Shown here in pieces: positions 7,912 to 16,304 of a stretch of 64,000 nucleotides of DNA. Below the pieces are notes generated by a model. It was given only the letters and a program-made list of their open reading frames with translations, did no database searches and was not told the origin of the DNA. Source of the DNA: Acidobacteriota bacterium (GTDB taxonomy: Bacteria; Acidobacteriota; Terriglobia; Acidiferrales; UBA7541); assembly GCA_013289715.1 (NCBI GenBank), contig JABCZJ010000020.1, forward strand, positions 20,209 through 84,208, written 5' to 3'. The position numbers and the translations under genes were made by a program. The first letter of the stretch is position 1; each line of letters opens with the position of its first letter.

Positions 7912-8790
7912 ATGTCACGCTCTATTTCCATCGTCGGCGCAGGACGCCTGGGCCGCGCGCTCGCTCGTTCTTTGCGGCAGGTCGGTTGGCGCATCGGCCC
8001 GGTCGTGACGCGCTCTGCAGACCATTCGCGCGCTGCCGTGCACGCGATTGGCGCAGGAAAACCGCTCGCCACACTCACGAGCGAAGTCGTGGATGCCGAT
8101 GTTATTCTGTTAGCCACGCCAGACGATGTTCTGGCAGAGGTAGCGCGTCAACTGGCCAAGCTTGCCGGCCATAAATGCCGCGGCAAAATCGTGCTGCACG
8201 GAAGCGGCGCGCTGGATAATAAAGTATTGCAGCCACTTGCGCGTTGCGGTGCAGCCACCGGCTCGATTCATCCGATGCAAACATTTACGAAAAATTCGCA
8301 ACCCAATCTGAAGGGCGTAATTTTCGCGATCGAAGGCCATCCGCGCGCACGAAGCGCCGCTGGTGCAATCGCTCGGGCCCTCGGTGGCGTTCCCGTGCCT
8401 GTCGCAAGCGGGAGCAAACCCGCCTATCACGCCGCTGGTACGCTCGTCGCTGGTCATGCGCTGGCCTTGACTGAAGCCGCAGCGCAACTGCTGATCAAAC
8501 TCGGCTTCACACGCGCGCATGCCGTGGTGACGCTGCTCCCACTAATCCGTCAGATGCTCGATAATTTCGAAAAACACGGCCCACGCGCCGCCTGGACCGG
8601 CCCCGCTTCGCGCGGTGACTACGCCACGTTAAAAAAACATCAGCGCGCCCTGCGCCGCTACCCGCGCGAATTCGGCGAATCCTACGCGACGCTAGTGCGC
8701 CTCTCCGCGCGGGTGCTAGCCAAAAATCCGACCGCCACCTTGAAGCAGCTCGAACGCGCTCTGAAAAAATCCAGGAGGAAATCGCAGTGA
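7912..8790 (+). CDS. Rossmann-like, DUF2520-domain oxidoreductase-like protein
   Basis: A 292-residue protein with an N-terminal NAD(P)-binding fold (SIVGAGRLGRAL, with GAGRLG at residues 9-14) and a helical DUF2520 domain resembling the C-terminal half of ketopantoate reductase and pyrroline-5-carboxylate reductase. The segment GSIHPMQTF is a family hallmark. The reaction is unknown. ATG 7912 is preferred over GTG/TTG-type starts a few codons upstream because the Rossmann strand begins immediately after it. Its stop overlaps the GTG of the M16 peptidase gene by GTGA (8787-8790), so the two are translationally coupled. Confidence 0.85.
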   Translation: MSRSISIVGAGRLGRALARSLRQVGWRIGPVVTRSADHSRAAVHAIGAGKPLATLTSEVVDADVILLATPDDVLAEVARQLAKLAGHKCRGKIVLHGSGALDNKVLQPLARCGAATGSIHPMQTFTKNSQPNLKGVIFAIEGHPRARSAAGAIARALGGVPVPVASGSKPAYHAAGTLVAGHALALTEAAAQLLIKLGFTRAHAVVTLLPLIRQMLDNFEKHGPRAAWTGPASRGDYATLKKHQRALRRYPREFGESYATLVRLSARVLAKNPTATLKQLERALKKSRRKSQ

Positions 8791-10091
8791 AGAATCTGCA
8801 CATCCCAGTCGAACACGCGACGCTCGCGAACGGCTTGCGCGTGGTCATTTCGCCCGACCGCTCCGCTCCCGTCGTCACCGTCGGCGTCTATTATCAAATC
8901 GGTTTTCGTCTCGAGCCGCGCGGTCGCAGCGGCTTCGCCCATCTTTTCGAACACATGATGTTCCAAGGCTCGGAAAACGCCGGGAAAATGGAACACATCC
9001 GCCTGATCAATTCTTCGGGCGGCATGTTGAACGGCACCACGAATTACGACATCACAAATTATTTCGAGTCCGTCCCGTCGAATGCGCTAGAACGCGTGCT
9101 TTGGCTCGAAGCCGATCGCATGCGCGCGCTGAAAGTAGACGACGAAAATCTGCGCAACCAGCGCGACGTGGTGAAAGAAGAAGTCCGCGTCAACGTGATG
9201 AACCAGCCCTACGGCGGCTTCCCGTGGCTCGACCTGCCGCCCGTGGCCTTCCGCAATTGGCCCAACGCGCACAATTTCTACGGCGATTTTGCCGATCTCG
9301 ATGCCGCGACGCTCGCCGACGTGCAAACGTTTTTTCACACCTACTATTCGCCGAACAACGCCGTACTGCTGATGGTGGGCGATCTCGATCCCACCGAAGG
9401 TTTCGCGCTCGCCAAGCGCCATTTCGAAAATATTCCCGCGCATCCGCTGCCGCCGCTCGCAGATGTGTCCGAGCCGCCGCAAACCGAAGAGCGCCGTGGC
9501 GAGGTGATCGAAAAATTCGGCCCGTTGCCCGCGATCGCCATCGGCTACACCGTCCCGGATCGCCACAATCCCGATTGGTACGCCGCCTCGATTCTGGATC
9601 ACGCGCTGCACGGCGGCCGCGTCGGACGCATTTATCGCCGCCTGGTTTTGGAAAAACAGATTGCTGTGGAAACCGATGGTGGCGCGGACTTCGTCGAAAC
9701 CAACGGCCCCACGCAAATGGTGACGCGCATTTTTCACAAGCCCGAATTCACCAGCGACGAAACCATCGCCGCGTACGACGAAATCATTCGCGAAATTCAG
9801 GAGCAGGGAATTAGCGAAGACGAACTGGCGCCGGTGAAAGTGAAGCTGCGCGCCGATTACTATTCGAATCTCGAGGGCGGAATGGGAGCACACATGCCAC
9901 GCTTCGGTTTGATGCACTATCTCGCCTGCTTCACGTTGTTCGACGGCGACCCCGGACGAATCAACACAGTGCTCGATGGCTTTCAGGCTGTGACGCCCGC
10001 GCAGGTGCAGGCCGCCGCTCGAAAATATCTCGTGGCGGCCAATCGCGCGATTCTGGTGCGCCGTCCCGTCGCAAAGGAAGTGGCCGCATGA
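8787..10091 (+). CDS. M16 family zinc peptidase, active subunit
   Basis: A 434-residue insulinase/processing-peptidase family protein. The inverted zinc motif HLFEH is at residues 52-56 (His52, Glu55, His56), and the distal glutamate lies in the EEVRVNV segment near residue 131. M16 peptidases cleave unfolded or small peptides inside a closed clam-shell built of two such halves. The start GTG 8787 has AGGAGG at 8773-8778 and overlaps the previous stop. There is no signal peptide, so action is presumably cytoplasmic unless exported another way. The stop overlaps the start of the partner gene by 4 bases, as expected for a heterodimer. Confidence 0.92.
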   Translation: MKNLHIPVEHATLANGLRVVISPDRSAPVVTVGVYYQIGFRLEPRGRSGFAHLFEHMMFQGSENAGKMEHIRLINSSGGMLNGTTNYDITNYFESVPSNALERVLWLEADRMRALKVDDENLRNQRDVVKEEVRVNVMNQPYGGFPWLDLPPVAFRNWPNAHNFYGDFADLDAATLADVQTFFHTYYSPNNAVLLMVGDLDPTEGFALAKRHFENIPAHPLPPLADVSEPPQTEERRGEVIEKFGPLPAIAIGYTVPDRHNPDWYAASILDHALHGGRVGRIYRRLVLEKQIAVETDGGADFVETNGPTQMVTRIFHKPEFTSDETIAAYDEIIREIQEQGISEDELAPVKVKLRADYYSNLEGGMGAHMPRFGLMHYLACFTLFDGDPGRINTVLDGFQAVTPAQVQAAARKYLVAANRAILVRRPVAKEVAA

Positions 10092-11503
10092 GCGGAACAA
10101 CTACGAAACCGATGACTGCTACGACGGATTCGATCGCTGCGGCTCAAGCTTCTGCCAAGGCCGTTCCCGCACTCGGCCCCGAACGCCCCGTCGCTTGGCC
10201 CACACGCGCGGTGCGCACTCTGCCCAACGGCATGCAAGTCGTACTCGCGGAACTGCGCACGTTTCCGAAAATTTCCGCGCAGCTTTTCTTTCGCAGCGGC
10301 AATGCCATTGTCGCTCACCGCGCGCCAGGACTCGCCGAATTGACGGCCACCGTTGTGCGCACCGGCACCGCCTCGCGCAGCAGTCGCCGGATTGAAGAAG
10401 ACCTGCGCCGCATGGGCGCCGATCTGGGCTCGCACGCCGGCGCGGATTCCAGCGCGATTTCCATTTCCGGCCTCGCCGAATTTTCCGAAGGACTCTTCGA
10501 TCTGCTCGGCGATCTCGCGCGCAACGCTTCGTTTCCGACCGAAGAATTCGAGCGCGAGCGCGGCCGCAAGATCGAAGGCCTGCGCATCGAGCGTGCCACG
10601 CCCGGATTTCTCGCGAGCGAACGCTTCCGCCGCGTGCTTTTCGGCGAGCATCCTTACGCGATCGTCTCGCCTACTGAAGAACAGGTGGCAGCCATCGAGC
10701 ATCCGCAACTCGAGGAGTTCTATCATCATAATTATTCTCCGGCCAACGCGCTGCTGATCGTCGTCGGCGATTTTTCCGCCGATGCCATGTTCGCGCAGAT
10801 TGAAAAAGTGTTCGGTAGCTGGACCGCTCCGCAGCCCCGGCCGATCATTTCGCCGGCGCCGCCGCACAATGTCGGCCGCAAGGTTCACCTGGTGCATCTG
10901 CCGGGCAGCGTGCAGACGCAAGTGCTATTGGGCAATATGGCGATCACACGCCGCGATCCGGATTGGTTCCGGCTGGTGCTCGCGAATTCGATTTACGGCG
11001 GCGCGTTTCATTCGCGGCTGGTCATTAATATCCGCGAACAGAAGGGCTACACCTACAGCCCGCGCAGCGGCCTACAATCGCTTCGGCAGCACGGATATTT
11101 CAGCGTACATGCCGCGGTGCGCAACGAAGTTGCGGCCGCCACTCTCAGCGAAATCTTCTACGAGATGGACCGGATGCGCTCGCTGCCCGTTACTCACGAA
11201 GAACTCGAGAGCGCGCGCAGCTACCTCACCGGCGTGTTTTCGCTCGGCGTCGCCACGCAGGATGGCCTGCTCGGCCAGCTTTCCACGATTTATCTCGATC
11301 ACTTGCCCGAGGATCATCTCGAAACCTATCGCCAGAAAGTTCACGCTCTCACGGCCGACGACATTCTGCTCGCCGCCCGCCGCCACTTCGATTCCGCCAA
11401 CGCGCAAATCGTCCTGGTCGGCGACCGCGCGCAAATCGCGGACCAAGCCGCGCTTTTCGGCGAAGTCACCGAGTACGACGCACGAGGGAATCGGCAAATT
11501 TAG
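10088..11503 (+). CDS. M16 family peptidase-like partner subunit, zinc site absent
   Basis: A 471-residue M16-fold protein encoded directly after the active subunit with ATGA overlap. Where the zinc motif should be, the sequence reads LAELTAT, so neither histidine is present. It keeps the REQKGYTYSP segment (about residue 316), which supplies the Arg/Tyr pair that contacts substrate from the opposite half in M16 heterodimers such as mitochondrial processing peptidase. Known logic: one subunit holds the metal, the other helps bind substrate. A 30-residue Ala/Thr-rich N-terminal extension precedes the domain; it does not look like a signal peptide. Confidence 0.9.
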   Translation: MSGTTTKPMTATTDSIAAAQASAKAVPALGPERPVAWPTRAVRTLPNGMQVVLAELRTFPKISAQLFFRSGNAIVAHRAPGLAELTATVVRTGTASRSSRRIEEDLRRMGADLGSHAGADSSAISISGLAEFSEGLFDLLGDLARNASFPTEEFERERGRKIEGLRIERATPGFLASERFRRVLFGEHPYAIVSPTEEQVAAIEHPQLEEFYHHNYSPANALLIVVGDFSADAMFAQIEKVFGSWTAPQPRPIISPAPPHNVGRKVHLVHLPGSVQTQVLLGNMAITRRDPDWFRLVLANSIYGGAFHSRLVINIREQKGYTYSPRSGLQSLRQHGYFSVHAAVRNEVAAATLSEIFYEMDRMRSLPVTHEELESARSYLTGVFSLGVATQDGLLGQLSTIYLDHLPEDHLETYRQKVHALTADDILLAARRHFDSANAQIVLVGDRAQIADQAALFGEVTEYDARGNRQI

Positions 11504-11581
11504 GCACGGCTGGTCTTAGCAGCGCAGGTGCGACATGCGATCCAGCGACGATGACGTGATTGCGCAGCTGCGGCGAGAGCC

Positions 11582-11884
11582 GTGAAACGCGCCGCGATTA
11601 TCGCGCTCGTTTTTTTCATCTGTGCATTCGCGATGGCTGCGCAGAAAAAGACGCCGCCGGCGCATCCGCTGCGCCTGAACGTTGCGAATGTCAAGAAACT
11701 GCCGCAAGTTCCCGGCATCGGCTCGAAAACCGCTCAAGCCATCGTGGATTTCCGGCACAAACGCGGCCCATTCCGGCGCCTCGAAGATTTGCTCGCAATC
11801 AAAGGAATCGGCCAGCGCAAGCTCGACCAGATGCGGCCGGACTTGAAGGTCACGCCGCCAGCGCCACCCCACAAATCGCCATAG
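11582..11884 (+). CDS. Small helix-hairpin-helix (ComEA-type) protein
   Basis: A 100-residue protein with a hydrophobic N-terminus (about residues 4-20, signal peptide or anchor) followed by two helix-hairpin-helix units: LPQVPGIGSKTAQAIVDFR and LLAIKGIGQRKLDQMR. This is the ComEA-type DNA-binding module, which at the cell surface binds double-stranded DNA during uptake; many short homologues have no proven role. It starts at GTG 11582 with only a weak GAGAG upstream. No competence genes are adjacent apart from cinA far downstream. Confidence 0.75.
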   Translation: MKRAAIIALVFFICAFAMAAQKKTPPAHPLRLNVANVKKLPQVPGIGSKTAQAIVDFRHKRGPFRRLEDLLAIKGIGQRKLDQMRPDLKVTPPAPPHKSP

Positions 11885-12042
11885 CGGCCAAGCAGACCAG
11901 GTTCTCGCTGCGCCCTCCGCGTCTCAGCGGCAGCGTCGTCTTTCTCCGTGTTCTCCGCTTTTCCGCGGTGAACTCTGCGTCAAATCTTTTTTCCTTGCCT
12001 TCCGCCCCACCGGCAAAAGAAAATCAACCCTCGGAGACACCC

Positions 12043-13128
12043 ATGCTAACGAAGAAAGTTGTTTTGTCAGCCATCGCGCTGCCAGCACTCATCCTCGCAA
12101 CGCTCGCTGCGACCACCGCAACGAAGTCCGCAACGCGCAACGCATCCGCCTACATGTCCGCGCCCGGCCCTTCCGGCTATCATCTGCTGAAGAAAATCCC
12201 ACTAGGCGGCGAAGGCGGGTGGGACTACGTCGCGTTCGATTCGCCAACGCGCCGCCTGTTCATCTCCCGCGGCACAAAAGTGGTCGTCGTCAACGTGGAT
12301 ACCGGCACGGTCGCCGGCGAGATCGCGAATACCGACGGCGTACACGGCATCGCCTTCGCGCCGGAACTCGATCGCGGCTTCACCTCCAACGGCCGCGCCG
12401 GCACCGTCACGATTTTCGACCTGCAGACACTGCAAGTAATCGGCAGCGCGAAAACGGGAATGAATCCGGACGCGATCGTCTACGATCCCGCCTCGAAGCG
12501 CGTCTTCGCGATGAATGGCCACAGCAACGACGCGACCGCGATCGACGCCGCGACCGGCAACGTGCTGGGAACGATCCCGGTAACGGGCAAGCCGGAATTT
12601 GCCGTGGCGGATGGCGGCGGGCACGTCTACGTGAACATTGAGGACAAGAATGAAGAACTGCAGATCGACACACAGAATCTGAAAGTCACAGCGCAGTGGC
12701 CGCTCGCGCCCTGCCAGGAGCCTTCGGGACTGGCGATGGATGTTGCGCATCGCCGGCTATTTGCCGGTTGCCACAATGAAATGATAGCCGTGGTGGACGT
12801 CGATTCCGGAAAAGTGGTTGCGACGCCGGCAATCGGCGATGGTGTGGACGCCAACGCGTTCGATCCCGGCACGGGCTTCGCCTTTGCGTCAAACGGAATG
12901 AGCGCGACCCTCACCGTGGTGCACGAAGACGCGCCCGACAAGTTTTCAGTGCTGGAAAATGTGGCGACGCAAAGAGGAGCGCGCACCATGGCTCTCGACC
13001 CGAAATCGCACGAGGTCTACCTCGTGACCGCCGATTTCGCGCCCGCGCCGCCGTCCGCGAACGAAAATCCAAAGCCGCGCATGATGGCGGTCCCTGGCAC
13101 GTTCGTAGTTCTCATTTACGCCAAGTGA
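12043..13128 (+). CDS. Secreted YncE-type beta-propeller protein
   Basis: A 361-residue exported protein with a signal peptide (about 1-25) and repeated beta-propeller blades of the YncE/cytochrome-D1 type: GGEGGWDYVAFDS, then recurring units of the form D-x-T-G-x-V. No haem-binding or catalytic motif is visible, so a binding or scaffolding role is likeliest. An upstream extension of the same frame is open, but ATG 12043 is preferred because GGAGA precedes it by 7 bases and the signal peptide follows directly. The 11-base leader CTCGGAGACAC is shared with the lipoprotein gene at 14624. Confidence 0.78.
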   Translation: MLTKKVVLSAIALPALILATLAATTATKSATRNASAYMSAPGPSGYHLLKKIPLGGEGGWDYVAFDSPTRRLFISRGTKVVVVNVDTGTVAGEIANTDGVHGIAFAPELDRGFTSNGRAGTVTIFDLQTLQVIGSAKTGMNPDAIVYDPASKRVFAMNGHSNDATAIDAATGNVLGTIPVTGKPEFAVADGGGHVYVNIEDKNEELQIDTQNLKVTAQWPLAPCQEPSGLAMDVAHRRLFAGCHNEMIAVVDVDSGKVVATPAIGDGVDANAFDPGTGFAFASNGMSATLTVVHEDAPDKFSVLENVATQRGARTMALDPKSHEVYLVTADFAPAPPSANENPKPRMMAVPGTFVVLIYAK

Positions 13129-13175
13129 CGACGAACCGCTGACGGTAAACTGCCGATGAAGACCCGTAATGCCCG

Positions 13176-14372
13176 CTACAAATTCTGGTGGCTCGACTTC
13201 GACGCGTCAATCGCCAGCGGCACCTGGTCGGCAATCTCCAACCCGTAGCCTTCGAGTGCGACCACCTTGCGCGGATGATTCGTCAACACGCGAATCCGCC
13301 GCAATCCCAAATCGATCAATATCTGCGCGCCGATTCCGCTTTCGTGCTGCACCAGCCGCTGGCGTCCCAAATCCTGCTCGACTTCCTCTCGCGCGTGGAA
13401 ACGAATCCGCGGCAACTCGCCGTTCTCCGCTTCGCGCGGCGCGTCAATCTGGAATCCGCGCCCGGTGTGATGCAAATAAACAAACACGCCGCGGTCTTCC
13501 TTCGCAATCGCCGCCAGTGAGCGCTCGATGATCGCGTGACAATCGCAGGCCGTCGAGCCGAAGACGTCGCCGGTGAGGCAGTGCGAATGCACGCGCACCA
13601 GCGGAGGACCGAATTTCGTGAGGTCGGCCAACTCCCCGCGCACCAACGCTACGTGCAGTTCGTGGTCCGCGTCGTTCGAATACGCGATCATGCGGAAATT
13701 TCCATGGCGTGTGGGCAGCACGGATTCGGCGATGCGCCGCACATGCCGTTCGTGCTGCATGCGATAACGGATCAGGTCCGCGACGGTCAACAATTTCATC
13801 GAATGCAGCCGGCAAAATTCCACCAGTTGCGGAATCCGCGCCATGGTTCCGTCTTCATTCATGATTTCGCAAATCACGCCGGAATGGTCCAGGCCCGCAA
13901 GGCGCGCCAGGTCCACCGAAGCTTCCGTTTGCCCCGCGCGCACCAGCACACCGCCATTCCGCGCGCGCAGAGTGTAAACGTGCCCCGGCCGCGCGAGGTC
14001 TTCGGGATGAGTGTTCGGGCTGGTCGCCGCCAGAATGGTGGTCGCGCGGTCGGCCGCGCTGGTTCCCGTAGTGGTGCCGCGAAGTGCATCAATCGGTTCG
14101 CAAAAAGGTGTGCCGAACATCGAAGTGTTGCGCGGCGTGATCGGCGCCAGCGCCAACGCGTCGCAACGTTGTTCAGTCATCGCCAGGCAAATCAGCCCGC
14201 GGCCGAATTTCGCCATGAAGTTGATAGCTTCGGGCGTTACTTTTTCGGCGGCCATGGCCAGATCGCCTTCATTCTCGCGATCTTCGTCGTCCACCAGGAC
14301 GATCATGCGTCCGGCGCGTATCTCTTCCAGCGCTTCTTCCACGCTGGCAAAAGGTGGTTTTCGGTCGCTCAT
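13176..14372 (-). CDS. ribBA: Bifunctional RibBA-like protein with divergent catalytic residues
   Basis: A 398-residue protein aligned end to end with RibBA, which makes 3,4-dihydroxy-2-butanone 4-phosphate from ribulose 5-phosphate (N-terminal half) and opens GTP (C-terminal half) for riboflavin synthesis. The N-half has DDEDREN at 28-34, RPGH at 129-131 and CEIMNEDG. The usual GHTEA motif, whose His is a metal ligand, reads GQTEA at 147-151. In the C-half the zinc cysteines Cys265, Cys276 and Cys278 are kept, but RQEGRG is HHTGRG, the NK-RAY and DTVEAN segments are missing, and the Asp-x-Arg before GIGAQIL is VQH. DHBP synthase activity is plausible; GTP cyclohydrolase activity is doubtful. 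ATG 14372 has GAGGGAG 5 bases upstream. Confidence 0.85.
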   Translation of the reverse strand: MSDRKPPFASVEEALEEIRAGRMIVLVDDEDRENEGDLAMAAEKVTPEAINFMAKFGRGLICLAMTEQRCDALALAPITPRNTSMFGTPFCEPIDALRGTTTGTSAADRATTILAATSPNTHPEDLARPGHVYTLRARNGGVLVRAGQTEASVDLARLAGLDHSGVICEIMNEDGTMARIPQLVEFCRLHSMKLLTVADLIRYRMQHERHVRRIAESVLPTRHGNFRMIAYSNDADHELHVALVRGELADLTKFGPPLVRVHSHCLTGDVFGSTACDCHAIIERSLAAIAKEDRGVFVYLHHTGRGFQIDAPREAENGELPRIRFHAREEVEQDLGRQRLVQHESGIGAQILIDLGLRRIRVLTNHPRKVVALEGYGLEIADQVPLAIDASKSSHQNL

Positions 14373-14623
14373 GTTACTCCCTCGGATGCTCTTTAAATAT
14401 ACCACCGAGTCGCGCGGCAACTGTGATTCGTGAGTAATGATTGGCGATGAGTGAGGCGTGACCCGCGCCCGGTGAATCTTGACGCGCCGGCCCTTCGCGG
14501 TTGCTCCCGGTAACTGGTCGGAGACATGGTGCCAACCAGTCGCACGCCGCCCGCATTCTCAGTTTACGATGCCGGGGGCTTCCAATTCAGCGCAATTCAC
14601 ACGCAACTCTCGGAGACACGCAC

Positions 14624-15280
14624 ATGCGAATCTCTCGTGCTCGCTTTTTTCTGCCGTTGGTCATCGTCGCCGCGTGCCTCGGCGCCTGCTCGCACCCTCC
14701 CGATCCCGGTTATCTGGAATTGAAGCGCTCACAGGAAGCCATACAGGAGGCCACCAGCTGGCAGAGTGACGTTTTGGTGAAATATCCCACAGGCCAGCCG
14801 GCGATTATTGAGCTTTCGAAAGTGGATTGCCCTGGCCGCATGGAACGCGTCGGCATTCTGCGCGAAATGCACAACATCTCCGTGCGCGAAATCTGGCTCG
14901 ACGGAACCTATTTCAACAAAACCGAAAATGTAGCCGTCTGGGTCAGCCACCCCGCCAGTCTCAATCCGTTTCCGGAATGCGGCCGAGGCCCCTTCATGAT
15001 TTGGGACGGGGTGTTTTACGGCGATCTGGACCAAGTTCACACCACGGGCGAGATTCGCCGCGGCAAGACCGACAACTACGATGGTGTCTCCTGCATCTGG
15101 TGGGATGTGGCGCCGGCGAAAGGAGCCGTGCCGCACTATTCGGCGTGCGTCTCGGACACCGATCACCTTCCGCGCCTCGTCACAACTGTCGAGCACGATC
15201 TGCATTACACCTACACCCTCTCGCGCTGGAACGCTACGGTCGTAACTCTCCCGCCCGAAGCCAAAGTCATCCCGAACTGA
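14624..15280 (+). CDS. Predicted lipoprotein of unknown function
   Basis: A 218-residue protein with a lipoprotein signal peptide: a hydrophobic stretch followed by the lipobox LGAC, with the lipidated Cys at about residue 22. The mature part contains several cysteines (for example CPGRM, CGRG, CIWW and CVSD) that could form disulphides, and ends in a beta-rich segment. I do not recognise a family. ATG 14624 follows GGAGA by 7 bases within the leader CTCGGAGACAC that also precedes the beta-propeller gene at 12043. It is divergent from ribBA. Confidence 0.65.
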   Translation: MRISRARFFLPLVIVAACLGACSHPPDPGYLELKRSQEAIQEATSWQSDVLVKYPTGQPAIIELSKVDCPGRMERVGILREMHNISVREIWLDGTYFNKTENVAVWVSHPASLNPFPECGRGPFMIWDGVFYGDLDQVHTTGEIRRGKTDNYDGVSCIWWDVAPAKGAVPHYSACVSDTDHLPRLVTTVEHDLHYTYTLSRWNATVVTLPPEAKVIPN

Positions 15281-15357
15281 AAGCCCCCGACGAACAGTGA
15301 TTCGTGATTGGTGAGTAGTGATTGGTGATTTATGCTGTGGCGCAGACGCTGCACGCG

Positions 15358-15681
15358 CTAGCTGGCCGCCGGTCTCTTCGCACGCCTGCGCACCCAGTGC
15401 CGAATCAACTCATACTCCGGCACAGCCGTCGCAAACCCCTTGGTAATTCTGATCAGGCCGCGGCGTTTCAGCAGCCGAATCGCACTCTGCACCGCCGACT
15501 TGGACAAGCCCGTAAGCTCCGCGAGCTGCTGCAGGCTCACGGCCACGCTCCGCTCCTCGGATCTGTAGAGTCGAGTCCACAAAACAACATAAGTGAGGAA
15601 CGCCGCGGGCGAATGGTCGTGGCCGGTAAGGTCCGGAAGCAACACATCCAGAACGTAGTCGTCGATCGGCACATGGAGCAT
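15358..15681 (-). CDS. Small winged-helix/HTH transcriptional regulator
   Basis: A 107-residue protein with a central helix-turn-helix: VSLQQLAELTGLSKSAVQSA as the DNA-reading unit, followed by a wing-like LLKRRGLIRITKG. This is the MarR/GntR-type layout where the recognition helix distinguishes short operators. The C-terminus is basic. ATG 15681 is chosen because the upstream extension lacks domain character; a TATAGT lies just before it, so the mRNA may be very short-leadered. No ligand domain is present. A divergent glyoxalase-like gene lies 140 bases away and is a possible target. Confidence 0.72.
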   Translation of the reverse strand: MLHVPIDDYVLDVLLPDLTGHDHSPAAFLTYVVLWTRLYRSEERSVAVSLQQLAELTGLSKSAVQSAIRLLKRRGLIRITKGFATAVPEYELIRHWVRRRAKRPAAS

Positions 15682-15821
15682 AATCACTATACTAATTAAA
15701 GTTATAGGCCATTGCAATCGGGAAGCGCGTTGCGCAAAATCACGAACCGGAAGGCGGCTCTGCCGCCAAATATCCAGGCGGCTCGCTGCCCGCATCTCCC
15801 GGACCGAACCGCGGAGGCCAT

Positions 15822-16184
15822 ATGATCAAAGGCGTCAAATTCGCTAGCATCCCGGTCAGCAATCAGGATCGCGCTCTCGCGTTCTATACGGAAAAGCTCG
15901 GGTTTCGTCTGCTCACGGATCAACCATTCAGCGACGAGCAGCGTTGGATCGAGCTCGGCATCCCCGGCGCGGACACGCGGGTCGTCCTGTTCAAATTCGG
16001 CGAAAGCCTTCAGCCCGGCTGTCAGATGAACATCACGTTCTGGGCGGACGACGTCGAAGCCACCGCGCGCGAGCTGAAGAGTAAAGGCGTGCAATTCATC
16101 ATGGAACCGAAACGTGAAGACTGGGGCACCGCCGCCGCATTCAAAGACGTTGACGGCAACACCTTCGTCCTCAGCTCCAAGTGA
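15822..16184 (+). CDS. VOC superfamily (glyoxalase/bleomycin-resistance-like) protein
   Basis: A 120-residue single-module vicinal-oxygen-chelate protein: two beta-alpha-beta-beta-beta units, starting FASIPVSNQDRALAFYTEKL and ending KDVDGNTFVLSS. The metal positions of the family are only partly matched: an acidic residue near the first strand of each half and a terminal DGN motif. Members include glyoxalase I, dioxygenases and resistance proteins; the substrate here is unknown. It is divergent from the small HTH regulator at 15681 and upstream of the kinase gene, which has its own promoter. Confidence 0.85.
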   Translation: MIKGVKFASIPVSNQDRALAFYTEKLGFRLLTDQPFSDEQRWIELGIPGADTRVVLFKFGESLQPGCQMNITFWADDVEATARELKSKGVQFIMEPKREDWGTAAAFKDVDGNTFVLSSK

Positions 16185-16286
16185 ATTGCACGGTCGTGCG
16201 GTCGTTCCGGTGCCGATTCGCGCTGTGCGACCCCCCCAATCGCACCTGTGATTCACCTCGTGCGCCGCGCGGGACATCGGTCGGGG

Positions 16287-16292
16287 TATAAT
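16287..16292 (+). promoter_or_regulatory. -10 box of the kinase gene, short or absent leader
   Basis: A perfect TATAAT ends 12 bases before the ATG at 16305. Transcription starting 6-8 bases later would leave about 5 untranslated bases, and no Shine-Dalgarno sequence is present. No convincing -35 box is visible. Confidence 0.45.
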
Positions 16293-16304
16293 CCCAGTTA
16301 ATCT

